Positions 37,771-46,675 of a stretch of 64,000 nt of DNA are shown one piece after another. The notes beneath the pieces are model-generated. The model ran no database searches. It was not told where the DNA came from and worked only from the letters and a program-made list of their open reading frames with translations. Both the position numbers and the translations under genes were made by a program. This stretch comes from Motilimonas sp. E26 (lineage in GTDB: Bacteria > Pseudomonadota > Gammaproteobacteria > Enterobacterales > CBDFNC01): positions 1 through 64,000 of the forward strand of contig NZ_JAIBHJ010000008.1 in NCBI RefSeq assembly GCF_021278025.1, written 5' to 3'. Each line of letters begins with the position of its first letter. Positions within the stretch are counted from its first letter, which is position 1.

Positions 37771-38550
37771 ATGAAAATAATTAAGTGGCTATGCCAATCC
37801 GTGTTCATCTTCTGCAGCTTTCCCCTTTGGGCGCAGACAGAGCTCACCATACTAACCTCCCATGAACCTCCGATGAATTTTGAACAAGATGGCGAAATAA
37901 ACGGCATTATCACCGATTATGTAAAGCTGTTAATGCAGCATGTGGATATCAAAAATGAAATTCAAATAGCCCCTTGGGCCAGAGTGCTTGAAGCAGGAAT
38001 GCAGCAGCCGAATACATTAATTTTTAGTGCAGAGCGCAATGCGCAGCGAGAAGAACACTTCTATTGGATAGGTCCGGTAATGGCAAAACGTTGGTACTTT
38101 ATCGCACGCAATGCAGCATCTTTTCCATATCAACAGCTGGAACAATACAAACATGTTGATAGCATTGGCGTACTACGCGCTGATAACCGCGAAACTTGGC
38201 TGAAAGCACAAGGTTTTACTAACTACTACCCCGTGAGTAATTTAGAACAGGCTTACAAAATGCTGATGTCTGAGCGCTTAGACTTAGTACTAACAGGCGA
38301 TATCGAGCACGCTTATATGCTCTCCCATCACCCTGAATATCGCTCTTTAGTGACAGTATTTTATGTTAACACCGCCTACAGCTATCTGGCGCTATCCCAT
38401 AACACACAAGCCACAGTCTTAACGCAATGGCGTGACGCTTTTGAGGAGCAAAAATTTAGCCCTGAATTACAACAGATTCAACAAAACTGGAGCAAAAAAC
38501 TAGGGCAGGAATTACAACTAAACAACGGCATGTTTGAGTTCAGCAATTAA
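37771..38550 (+). CDS. Solute-binding protein family 3 (orphan periplasmic protein)
   Basis: A 259 aa protein with a signal peptide (MKIIKWLCQS to LWAQ, cut about residue 22) and a type-2 periplasmic binding fold (TELTILTSHEPPMNFEQDG, in part, and APWARVLEAG). No ABC permease or ATPase gene is adjacent. Many such lone proteins in marine gammaproteobacteria act as sensors or scavengers. The ligand is unknown. Confidence 0.82.
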   Translation: MKIIKWLCQSVFIFCSFPLWAQTELTILTSHEPPMNFEQDGEINGIITDYVKLLMQHVDIKNEIQIAPWARVLEAGMQQPNTLIFSAERNAQREEHFYWIGPVMAKRWYFIARNAASFPYQQLEQYKHVDSIGVLRADNRETWLKAQGFTNYYPVSNLEQAYKMLMSERLDLVLTGDIEHAYMLSHHPEYRSLVTVFYVNTAYSYLALSHNTQATVLTQWRDAFEEQKFSPELQQIQQNWSKKLGQELQLNNGMFEFSN

Positions 38551-38635
38551 AACCGAAATAATGCATCGTAATATCCGCATTTTAAAGGTTAAAAAGAATG
38601 TTCAATTAATCTGTTGTAATAAGTTGTAGGTTAAA

Positions 38636-39286
38636 ATGAACGCTGCTTTATACCGAGATCATGTCATCGCTCTCCAATCTTGCTACTCGCAGGCTAAATC
38701 TAACACTAACCAGCTAGCCAAGTTAGCTGCGTTACAAACTGCGCAACTGAGTGAGAAGATGTCTCAACAAGCTGAAATAGCTTGTACAAAAGGCTGTTCA
38801 ACATGCTGTAATATAAGAGTTCTTGCTTTCCCACATGAAGTCATAGCGATATATTTTTACATCAAAACAGAGCTTAGTCGCGAGCAAAGTGAAGCCCTCA
38901 TTACCCGAATAAAATCAACTGCAGCAATGCTCAAAAACATCACAACCGAGCAACATGACACAACCAATATCGAATGCCCCTTATTGTTCAATGACGCCTG
39001 TTCAGTTTACCCGGTAAGATCTCTTGCTTGCGCAGGCTACCATTCAACATCCCTCTCTCAATGCCAAAAATCTTACTCCGATCCGACAGACTTAACTGGC
39101 TTTATCCCCCAAGTCAGAGAGATTCAAATCGCGCAGGAGCGTTTGACTCAGGCGACTTATCAAGTACTGCATCACAATAAAGAGCCATTACACAAAGTAG
39201 AACTGATTAGTTCCTTAGGAAAGCTATTGGCGTCGCCAACTTTGATCAATAAATGGCGTAAAGGCAGAAAAGTTTTCACACCATAA
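38636..39286 (+). CDS. YkgJ-family cysteine cluster protein
   Basis: A 216 aa protein with the metal-chelating cysteine pattern CTKGCSTCCNIRV (about 46-58), followed by CPLLFNDACSVYPVRSLACAGYH. These match the YkgJ/PF03692 Zn- or Fe-binding cluster family, whose biochemical role is unclear. It stands alone between an orphan binding protein and a pseudogene. Confidence 0.85.
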   Translation: MNAALYRDHVIALQSCYSQAKSNTNQLAKLAALQTAQLSEKMSQQAEIACTKGCSTCCNIRVLAFPHEVIAIYFYIKTELSREQSEALITRIKSTAAMLKNITTEQHDTTNIECPLLFNDACSVYPVRSLACAGYHSTSLSQCQKSYSDPTDLTGFIPQVREIQIAQERLTQATYQVLHHNKEPLHKVELISSLGKLLASPTLINKWRKGRKVFTP

Positions 39287-39543
39287 CATCAATAATACGG
39301 CCATTTTTCAAGTATGTAGTGTGTTGCTAGACAATCACCTGACTAAAGAGGGCTGACTGTAATCCAATTTTATCGTTCAAGCGTATAGTTTACTATGCCT
39401 AAACAACTTCGAAATGCAGATCAGGTAGGCAGATCCGAGAAACGATAAATCCGCCTCGTCTTGGTTATCAATTATTGTTTTAGTCATCAGTTGAGCCTAA
39501 AGTAAAACTGGAACAAAACACTTGCTCTCCCGAGTAGGATAAA

Positions 39544-39904
39544 ATGAGATTACTTATTACACTATTTACCATCGGCTTACTTAGCGCCTGTGCCAACATC
39601 GAGCAGCAAAATTTTGCTACTGAGAATAATTGGTATCAAGTCGGTACGATAGACGGACAGCAGGGTCACCTAGAAAAATCATCTAATGACCTAAAAAGTT
39701 GGCTAGCTCAGGAGAGATCAATTTAGCTGACTATAAAAAGGCTACCAAGAAGGGCTGGATAGTTATTGTGAGTTATCCAATGCTTATATTCTTGGCGTGA
39801 CAAGACAATATTATCAAGGTGTGTGTGAAGATCGGCCTAATGGTTGGAAATTTCGCGAAAATTGGATCAGTGGCAGGCATTCAACAGCGGCAGGTGTGAG
39901 GTAA
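39544..39904 (+). pseudogene. Frameshifted DUF2799 lipoprotein gene
   Basis: The first frame (39544-39726) encodes a lipoprotein signal with lipobox LLSAC and ends early at TAG. Just before the stop the intended frame moves by one base (near 39711) to read INLADYKK, and moves again in the A-run at 39734-39738 to read GYQEGLDSYCELSNAYILG and YYQGVC, to TAA 39902-39904. DYxxGxxxGLxxYC…YxGVC is the DUF2799 pattern. Two single-base deletions account for the break. Sequencing error in an A-run could explain one of them. Confidence 0.75.
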
Positions 39905-39920
39905 TTTTTCATTAATGAAT

Positions 39921-39948
39921 AAAAAAGCCAGTTTAAACTGGCTTTTTG
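39921..39948. terminator. Terminator after the DUF2799 remnant
   Basis: AAAAAAGCCAGTTT and AAACTGGCTTTTT form a strong stem with A- and T-runs, serving both the remnant and the convergent 56-codon gene. Confidence 0.85.
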
Positions 39949-40119
39949 TTAAAATGAGTTGTCGTCACTCTCGGCATATTTCTTTTGGCGCCTTTTTTCG
40001 CGCTCTAGATTAGCTTGAATTTTTTCTTTCTTTTTACGTTTATGATCTGCAGCATCGTGAAATTCTGCATCGTCATAATCATCATCGTAATCGTCGTCGT
40101 TAATGAATGTTTTACCCAT
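39949..40119 (-). CDS. Small acidic/basic protein, 56 aa
   Basis: A complete frame of 56 codons begins ATG GGT AAA ACA TTC and reads MGKTFINDDDYDDDYDDAE, then a Lys/Arg-rich helix (HKRKKKEKIQANLEREKRRQ). An acidic start and basic helical end resemble small conserved proteins of marine gammaproteobacteria such as the PA3496-like group, but I am not sure of the family. It is bounded by a terminator, and codon use is ordinary. Confidence 0.6.
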   Translation of the reverse strand: MGKTFINDDDYDDDYDDAEFHDAADHKRKKKEKIQANLEREKRRQKKYAESDDNSF

Positions 40120-40298
40120 TACCTAAGGCTCCAATATCAATTGCAGGGCAATAAATAACGTTAGCCTGCAATGAAATAAAGTGAATATTTTTCATCCTGA
40201 TGAAAAATATTTTTTAACCCAAAATGATTGGCCTTAATTAGCGCCTAAACCATTAATAAAAAATAACAAAAACTAATAATAATCAAACCATTAACATA

Positions 40299-41378
40299 TC
40301 AATCCTGGCTCCAAAGTTGAGTTTTATTGGCATCAAATTCAAATTCTTTATTCAACCACCCTAGCACTTCTTGCGCCATCGGATGATTAAATTGGTCATA
40401 TCGTGCTTTCAATGCGGTAACTTCTGCATCTGATAACTGCTTAAAGCCTCTATCGGCAAATGTCGCAACATCGTTAAGTAACTGCTGAGCTAACTCTGTT
40501 GGCGCTAATTCTGATAAAGCTTGGCGCAAAGCTAAATTAGGCTCATATTGATCTCCCTCTGCGTATAAACGCGGCAAGGTATGTAGGGCAACTTTAGATA
40601 ATTGGGGCTGATTCATTGGGTTAACAAAATGCCCTCGGGTTAAGTCTGGCATACTGGCTAATCGGTCCTGAAAGGCACGCAAAAATAAATAGTGCCAATT
40701 TTTCATGTCATTAACTGGGTAGTTGTCCCAAATCACGGGTTTTCTACCTAATTGATCAGCAACTCGTATTAGATGCTCTGGCGGATACGATACCGACCAC
40801 ACGCTGGGGCCAGTCCAAAACACATCAAATTTTGCATCTAGTTGCTGGCCAAGATCTTCTAAATAGTCATCCGGTTTTGCACCAAAAATTCGTTCTAGAA
40901 CAGGATCGTCAGAGTAGTAGGTTGGGCACATGATGATTTCCTGTGCCTGGCTCTGCTGGGCAATGAAATCACAAATTTCACCTTGATTAATAGCCAACTC
41001 AGGCACGTCACCACGCATATCATCAAATAAAATACACAGAATATCCGCACCGATAGCATTAATTTCGGCCATCTTGATAGTGAGCGCTTGACGCGTGTTT
41101 TGATTCCAGCGCTGGTAAACCTCATACGGGCTCAACGCAATACCAAATTTAAGCCCCGCTTGTTGATAACAAGTGGCAAGTTGCTTTAAGTGATTAAACT
41201 CCTGAACGGTCCAAGGTTTCTGCCACTCTTCGCGCAACTTTAGATCAAACTTAGGACCGTAAATATAAGCGCCGTAACCTTGCTCCAATAAAAAATCACT
41301 ATATTGCTCACGCGTTTGCCAAGACCAAGGCTTACCATAAAAACCTTCGATCACGCCGAGGTTAAACCCTTGTTGCAT
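40299..41378 (-). CDS. Beta-N-acetylglucosaminidase/O-GlcNAcase-like enzyme (GH84)
   Basis: A 359 aa protein whose start GVIEGFYGKPWSW (8-20) is the GH84 signature (O-GlcNAcase and bacterial NagJ-type hexosaminidases). The catalytic Asp pair is in ILFDDM (Asp119, Asp120). No signal peptide is visible, so it should act in the cytoplasm, unlike secreted clostridial NagJ. The length covers only the catalytic barrel and a helical tail. No other N-acetylglucosamine genes are near. The substrate is unknown. Confidence 0.85.
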   Translation of the reverse strand: MQQGFNLGVIEGFYGKPWSWQTREQYSDFLLEQGYGAYIYGPKFDLKLREEWQKPWTVQEFNHLKQLATCYQQAGLKFGIALSPYEVYQRWNQNTRQALTIKMAEINAIGADILCILFDDMRGDVPELAINQGEICDFIAQQSQAQEIIMCPTYYSDDPVLERIFGAKPDDYLEDLGQQLDAKFDVFWTGPSVWSVSYPPEHLIRVADQLGRKPVIWDNYPVNDMKNWHYLFLRAFQDRLASMPDLTRGHFVNPMNQPQLSKVALHTLPRLYAEGDQYEPNLALRQALSELAPTELAQQLLNDVATFADRGFKQLSDAEVTALKARYDQFNHPMAQEVLGWLNKEFEFDANKTQLWSQD

Positions 41379-41527
41379 TATCCTATCCCTCGCTATTCGT
41401 TTCCTTCAGCATAAAACAAAAACTAATGAAAAACTAAGGGGCTAGCTCACAGGTTACCCTTATTGATTGGCATGAACCTGAACTTACGCCTAAGTTAATA
41501 ATCAAAAAACCAATAAAATTAACATTT

Positions 41528-42460
41528 ATGCGAAAATTACTCGTCATCGCCTGCTCCCTTGCATTACTTGCTTGCCAATCCAGTAATAACGCCATAGAGA
41601 TGCAGCAAGCCACAGATAATGATCTCAGCTCACCCCTCACTTGTTCAAAAATAGATATTCCTAGTCAATCAGACCAAACTATCTGCCGCGATGGTTATAT
41701 CGTAGGCTTTAACTACCTAAATAGAGTTGCAGATTGGGTAAGTTACACCTTAACCCCTGAGCGTATCTCTGGCTTTGTAAGTATCGAATCCTTTAGTAGC
41801 GATGCTTCCTTGCCGGTTTCGGCACAGGTTACGCCCGCAGATTACATCGGATCAGGCTATGACCGTGGACACTTAGCCCCAGCCGCTTCAATGGACTTTA
41901 CAGTTGCCTCTGCCAAGCAATCTTATTTAATGAGTAATATTGCTCCGCAACTGGCCGAATTTAACCGCCAAGGCTGGGCTGAACTAGAAGCTTGGGAGCG
42001 CCAATGTACTCAGCAAGTCGGCGCGCTAAAAGTTGTAACCGGCCCGTTATACAGCAAGCAAGACAATCAGTGGATGAATAACAAAGTGCGCATTCCCTCG
42101 GCCTACTTTAAAGCCTACTTAGCACCACAAGCAGCAAACACTAACATGGCATTTATTATCCCTCATCAGCGCTTTGATCTATCTGAAATTAACCAGTTTC
42201 AGGTCACTATGTATCAATTAGAGCAGCTATCTAATTTGTCCCTATTTCAACCATTCAATACCAATAAAAATACCCTGCTTAGCTTATGCCAACTAACCAA
42301 CAAGACCGCACCTGATCATCAAGCTTTTAGCTGCCAAGATAAGTATTACTGCAACGAAATGACAAGCTGCCAAGAAGCGCAGTTTTACCTCAATAGCTGC
42401 GGCATTGATCGACTTGATAATGACAACGATGGCTTGGCCTGTGAGTCACTCTGCTTTTAA
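41528..42460 (+). CDS. DNA/RNA non-specific endonuclease lipoprotein with excalibur tail
   Basis: A 310 aa protein with lipobox LLAC (Cys16), so it is anchored in the envelope. The NUC1-type active site is DRGHLAPAAS (112-121) with the catalytic His115, and MSNIAPQ carries the metal-binding Asn. Residues about 276-310 form an excalibur domain (DNDNDGLACESLC), a small Ca2+-binding fold. Possible jobs are nutrient nucleic-acid use or degradation of incoming DNA at the surface. The lipoprotein-NUC1-excalibur order is uncommon. Confidence 0.87.
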   Translation: MRKLLVIACSLALLACQSSNNAIEMQQATDNDLSSPLTCSKIDIPSQSDQTICRDGYIVGFNYLNRVADWVSYTLTPERISGFVSIESFSSDASLPVSAQVTPADYIGSGYDRGHLAPAASMDFTVASAKQSYLMSNIAPQLAEFNRQGWAELEAWERQCTQQVGALKVVTGPLYSKQDNQWMNNKVRIPSAYFKAYLAPQAANTNMAFIIPHQRFDLSEINQFQVTMYQLEQLSNLSLFQPFNTNKNTLLSLCQLTNKTAPDHQAFSCQDKYYCNEMTSCQEAQFYLNSCGIDRLDNDNDGLACESLCF

Positions 42461-42588
42461 ACAAGCGAGTAAACATTTGGAGCAGTTCACAATTGTATTA
42501 TTTTTGTTCATTTAGGGCGGCATTCAAGGTTTCAGTTTGACCTAAATGTGCCAAACTGAAATCTGCTAACATATTGAGACATATAACA

Positions 42589-43524
42589 ATGACAAACTTA
42601 TCCTCTCCCCTTTGGCTCGGTAAGCAAGACCGCGAAGAAAGTGAGCTGGCAATTCGCTGGCACAACAAGGTGACTAAACTAGCTGTAGACGATACACCAG
42701 GCACCTGCTTAGTTGGCTTCCCTTGTGATCTAGGCGTTCGCAAAAGCAAAGGTCGCCATGGCGCAGCAAAAGGCCCAGAGGCGATACGCCGAGTCCTTGC
42801 CAATCTTGCTTGGCACTTAGACACCCCCGTTTACGATGCAGGCAATCTAGATTGTGAGTGGTTTGAACTAGCAAAAGCGCAGCAAGATTTGGGCATTATG
42901 GTGAACAATATCCTCAAACAAGGACACTTCCCCATCATTTTAGGAGGTGGACAAGAGCTTGCGTTTGGCGGCTATCAAGGACTAGAGCAACACCTTGATG
43001 CAGGACAAAAAATTGGCGTGATTAACTTCGATACCCATTTTGATATTCGCAGCGATCAAGATGGTGGCTCATCTGGTAGCCAATTTTTTCAAATAATGAA
43101 ACGGGCTAACCAACAACAACGCCATTTGAGTTATCTTTGCTTAGGTGTGAGCAAAATAAGTAACAGCCAAGCTCTTTTTGCTCGTGCGAGAGAGTTTGGC
43201 GTGCAATACAAATACGATACCGATTTACATTGGAATAATATCGATACCATTAAAGCAGGGCTGCGTTCATTTATCAGTGAAGTGGATGCCATTTATGTTA
43301 GTATCGACTTAGCCGTGCTACCCGCCTACATAGCGCCTGGTGTCAGCGCTCCCGCAGCCTATGGCATGCCTTTAGAGTTACTTGAGCACCTGCTAATTAC
43401 GATCAAGAAAAATGCCCGCAGTAAATTGAAACTGGCTGATATATGTGAATATAACCCAAATTTTGATCAAGATAACCGCACAGCAAATGTAGCGGCACGC
43501 TTAATTAGCCAACTCGCAAAATAA
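42589..43524 (+). CDS. Formimidoylglutamase-like protein with two lost metal ligands
   Basis: A 311 aa ureohydrolase-fold protein closest in pattern to HutG (formimidoylglutamase). In active enzymes GGGHE, DAHFD and IDLDVLP hold six ligands of two Mn ions. Here GGGQE replaces His by Gln122, and SIDLAVLP replaces the second Asp by Ala242; Asp148, His150, Asp152 and Asp240 remain. APGVSAPAAYG and FDQDNRTA are conserved. No other hut gene is nearby. It may be an inactive or repurposed family member. The ATG at 42589 is preferred to a TTG at 42574. Confidence 0.85.
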   Translation: MTNLSSPLWLGKQDREESELAIRWHNKVTKLAVDDTPGTCLVGFPCDLGVRKSKGRHGAAKGPEAIRRVLANLAWHLDTPVYDAGNLDCEWFELAKAQQDLGIMVNNILKQGHFPIILGGGQELAFGGYQGLEQHLDAGQKIGVINFDTHFDIRSDQDGGSSGSQFFQIMKRANQQQRHLSYLCLGVSKISNSQALFARAREFGVQYKYDTDLHWNNIDTIKAGLRSFISEVDAIYVSIDLAVLPAYIAPGVSAPAAYGMPLELLEHLLITIKKNARSKLKLADICEYNPNFDQDNRTANVAARLISQLAK

Positions 43525-43719
43525 ATAACCGCAAATGTAAAGATAGTGTCATATAGCCCACTTAATATAAGGAAGCTTAATTTAGACTTAGCGAACTTAG
43601 CTTATGTGGGTTGGAAAATTGGTTTCATATCCCAGACGGAATCTAGATTTCAGTGAAGGCGTAGTAATCAGTTATGATATCCGATCTGGATTAGTTTCAA
43701 TCAGGGACTTCTCCGGTGA

Positions 43720-43896
43720 ATGTTGGCGCGGCCAATTACACCTTATTTCATTGTTGTAATATCGTTCTGGAAAAACAATAAAGACTCCTTTCAAGCACAA
43801 ACGGCACTGGTAGCAATCGCTATCGCTGCCGTTTTTCTTAGCTTAATCATCCTCTATATAACCTTGGCATCGTTTTTGCTTAGTGTTATTCAGTAA
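43720..43896 (+). CDS. Small membrane protein, 58 aa
   Basis: An ATG at 43720 opens 58 codons: MLARPITPYFIVVISFWKNN, then a hydrophobic C-terminal segment of about 28 residues (LVAIAIAAVFLSLIILYITL). The layout (short amphipathic start, KNN/DSF, one membrane helix) is like DUF2970 proteins, but that is only suggestive. AGGGA lies 12 bases upstream. It lies just before the SieB-like gene on the same strand. Confidence 0.5.
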   Translation: MLARPITPYFIVVISFWKNNKDSFQAQTALVAIAIAAVFLSLIILYITLASFLLSVIQ

Positions 43897-43952
43897 AAGA
43901 AAGAGCTATTCACACTTGTGTTAACGCTCATAGGGTAAACAGGGGATGTCAC

Positions 43953-44546
43953 ATGAAACAAATCATCACACAATTTTCAATGAACGTACAAATTAGCTTG
44001 TTAATGGCTTGGTTATTACTGGCCAGCATATTTATTGTGTTACTACCAGACGGTTTAGCTCAGTCATTGAATATGCTGACACTGCGTAGCCAACTTAGTC
44101 CCTATTTAAGCATCGCTATTATTGTTAGCGCCTCATACTTCATTGCTAAGTTATTGCTATTCATACACTTCAAACTAACTAACAAAACCGAACAAGAAGA
44201 GCAAAATAAGCGAATGATGAGTATGATTAAGCGCTTAGACTTTGAAGAAAAGGCCGTTCTGCGGGAATATATTATCCAACGGAAGAATATGTTGTCATTG
44301 CCATTAAACGAGCCAGCGGTGGCAAATTTATTGGAGGCGGGTGTATTAGTACCTGCCTTATCAACCCAAGAAATCAACGGTGAACGCCGCATTGTTAAAT
44401 TATCAATTAACTTGGCCGCCCGACCTTTGTTAACTCATAAACTACTTGGATTACCACAAGGTAAAATGACTGAGGCTGAGGTAGAGCTGTTGAAATCGGC
44501 ACGCCCTGAATATGCCCGTCAAAATTTTATCGGTATGCGTAGCTAA
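43953..44546 (+). CDS. SieB-like superinfection exclusion family protein
   Basis: A 197 aa protein with two membrane segments (about 14-31 and 50-70) and a soluble domain with LDFEEKAVLREYIIQRKN (about 90-107), followed by a winged-helix-like part. This is the pattern of the SieB family, named after the phage protein that aborts infection by other phages. No other phage gene is present, so it may be a chromosomal family member with a different job. Confidence 0.6.
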   Translation: MKQIITQFSMNVQISLLMAWLLLASIFIVLLPDGLAQSLNMLTLRSQLSPYLSIAIIVSASYFIAKLLLFIHFKLTNKTEQEEQNKRMMSMIKRLDFEEKAVLREYIIQRKNMLSLPLNEPAVANLLEAGVLVPALSTQEINGERRIVKLSINLAARPLLTHKLLGLPQGKMTEAEVELLKSARPEYARQNFIGMRS

Positions 44547-44572
44547 ATTAACTCTTCCTCTGTGAGTTAGTC

Positions 44573-44600
44573 AAAAAGGCGCCAATTGCGACGCCTTTTT
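44573..44600. terminator. Bidirectional terminator
   Basis: AAAAAGGCG (573-581) pairs with CGCCTTTTT (592-600). It ends the SieB-like gene and lies downstream of the convergent MOSC gene. Confidence 0.85.
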
Positions 44601-44678
44601 GACAATAGCATATCAGGCCAAAGCCATAGCAAGTTGATTAAGCCACCTACAAAACCAAGCTCACATACAAAAACAGTA

Positions 44679-46607
44679 TCAAGCCTGCCCAATAACGAGA
44701 TCCGATTGCGGTACACAGCTACAAGCGAGAACGACACCCGATTCAACTTCATCAGGGGTCAAAGCTGAATCACTTAGCCGCCTAACTTCCCCTGAATGTA
44801 GCTGCACTTTACAAGCCCCACACATACCGCCGCGACAAGAAAAAGGTAAGCTCAATCCCGCTTGCTCTGCCTGCTCTAATAATGTCAGTTGATTATCGCC
44901 CTCAACATACGTATCCCAACTATCAAACAAAATATTGACCTGTTTTTTGCTACCACCAAAACTGGCTTTCTGACCGAAGCTTTCATCAAAATACTGCGCT
45001 TCGGGTAAACCTAACTGCAGTAATGATTGTTTTATTTGCTCCATAAACATATTGGGGCCGCAAACAAAGGTCGTACGCTCAGAGAGATCGGAGACAGTGG
45101 CTAATGCAGCTTGGTTTATGTGTCCGTAATGTAACTCAGCTTTTGACCCAGCTATTTCTTGATGGGAATCGTGTTGAGTTTCACGGCTCAAAAAGTAATG
45201 AATAGAGAGTTTAGGAAGCAGCGAGCTAAAGAAATTAAGCTCTTGGTAAGCGATTAAGTCTTTTACCGTTTTCGCGCCATGGATAAAAACAATATCCCGC
45301 GCTTGATGTTGATCGGTGATTGCTCTGAGCATGGCCAATATAGGCGTTATCCCCACGCCAGCTGAAATCAATAGTAGAGGCGCTTCAGGCAAAGCCTTTT
45401 GTAGGTGAAAACTACCTGCGGGTGCTATTGCACTAATACTATCACCAACATTTAAATGATCATGAAGCCAAGATGACACCATTCCATCGGACAGTTTTTT
45501 CACTGTGATGCTCAATAAATCAGGGCGAGTTGGTGTTGACGACAATGTGTAAGTGCGCTTATAAGGTTTATTATTTATCACCACTTCAACATTGATGTAC
45601 TGGCCCGCTAAATAACTAAACCTTGGCAATGTTGGACAGCTGAAACGGAAGGTTTTTACGTCATGACTTTCTTCTGTTACAGCAACACATAACAAGGGTT
45701 TAGCCTGTTGCTTTGGCCAATCTAAACGACTATCAACACTGCTAATTTCACGCACTTTAGGCGCATGATTAACGTATTCAACGGGCTGATGATATTCCAG
45801 CACTTCTACGGTATCAAATACCGAAATTTTACCACTGTTAAGCGCCAGTAAATTTTGCCCAAAATACACCTGCCCATCATCCCCTTTACGGTATTTTTGT
45901 AACGTGTTTAAAGGCTCATTAACAAGGCTTTTTTCTCCAGTGAGGGGATCTAAGGTGGTAAAAACACAGCGAGAACAAGGTTTCACTAACGCAAACTTCA
46001 CTTCACCAATCTGGATAGTTTTCCAACTATCTTCAGCAAATGCGCTGCAACCTTTTATGACTAAATTAGGCCGAAACTGATCCATTAGCACAGTTTCATC
46101 TGCCCGTTCATTCAAATCGGCCAACGACGCTTCTGAAATCAGTAATAACGGATAGCCATCAGCAAAACTAACTTGCGTTTGATGACCTGAAACCAAACGC
46201 TCACTTTTCTCGCCAAAAAATAATAACCGACAAGGCATGCCGAGATAATCGCTAAACCAAGTATCGTAATTTTTATGGCACCACTGCCCTTGTACTTTTG
46301 TGCCCCATATTTCCACCTCTGTGTACAAATGACCAAACTCATTTTTGTTTATTTCAAGTGCTGGCATGTCAGGGGCTCGCACATGAAATCCATTTTCACT
46401 AATAGCACTATGAACTAAGGCTAACCGCGGATGAGTGCGTGCGGTGATAAACTTCCCTTTGTTGTCTACTAGCACAAAGCGCCGATCAAAAATAAGACCT
46501 TTTTCTTCAACAAAAGAGTGATTTAAATGAATACCTGCAGTCGATTTTATTGGGAATATGGTTATCTGACTGAGTTGCGGTGTCGTAGTGAGAGTTTGAG
46601 AAGTCAT
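44679..46607 (-). CDS. MOSC domain-ferredoxin reductase fusion (YcbX-like)
   Basis: A 642 aa protein. The N-terminal ~280 residues are MOSC_N plus MOSC, with the Mo-cofactor Cys region KPCSRCVFTTLDP. Next comes an FAD/NAD(P)-binding reductase (KRTYTLSSTP, then LLISAGVGITPILAM and FVCGPNMFM). The C-terminus is a plant-type 2Fe-2S ferredoxin (CRGGMCGACKVQL … ACSC). E. coli YcbX has only MOSC plus ferredoxin, so here the reductase is in the same chain, making a self-contained NAD(P)H-to-Mo enzyme. YcbX/mARC reduce N-hydroxylated compounds. The ATG at 46607 has AAGGAAGG at 46612-46619. Confidence 0.87.
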   Translation of the reverse strand: MTSQTLTTTPQLSQITIFPIKSTAGIHLNHSFVEEKGLIFDRRFVLVDNKGKFITARTHPRLALVHSAISENGFHVRAPDMPALEINKNEFGHLYTEVEIWGTKVQGQWCHKNYDTWFSDYLGMPCRLLFFGEKSERLVSGHQTQVSFADGYPLLLISEASLADLNERADETVLMDQFRPNLVIKGCSAFAEDSWKTIQIGEVKFALVKPCSRCVFTTLDPLTGEKSLVNEPLNTLQKYRKGDDGQVYFGQNLLALNSGKISVFDTVEVLEYHQPVEYVNHAPKVREISSVDSRLDWPKQQAKPLLCVAVTEESHDVKTFRFSCPTLPRFSYLAGQYINVEVVINNKPYKRTYTLSSTPTRPDLLSITVKKLSDGMVSSWLHDHLNVGDSISAIAPAGSFHLQKALPEAPLLLISAGVGITPILAMLRAITDQHQARDIVFIHGAKTVKDLIAYQELNFFSSLLPKLSIHYFLSRETQHDSHQEIAGSKAELHYGHINQAALATVSDLSERTTFVCGPNMFMEQIKQSLLQLGLPEAQYFDESFGQKASFGGSKKQVNILFDSWDTYVEGDNQLTLLEQAEQAGLSLPFSCRGGMCGACKVQLHSGEVRRLSDSALTPDEVESGVVLACSCVPQSDLVIGQA

Positions 46608-46675
46608 CAGACCTTCCTTTGTCAAATTTTAAGGCGGGAGGCTAAGCCAGTAAAACTGGCTTAGTTAAAGCTTGG

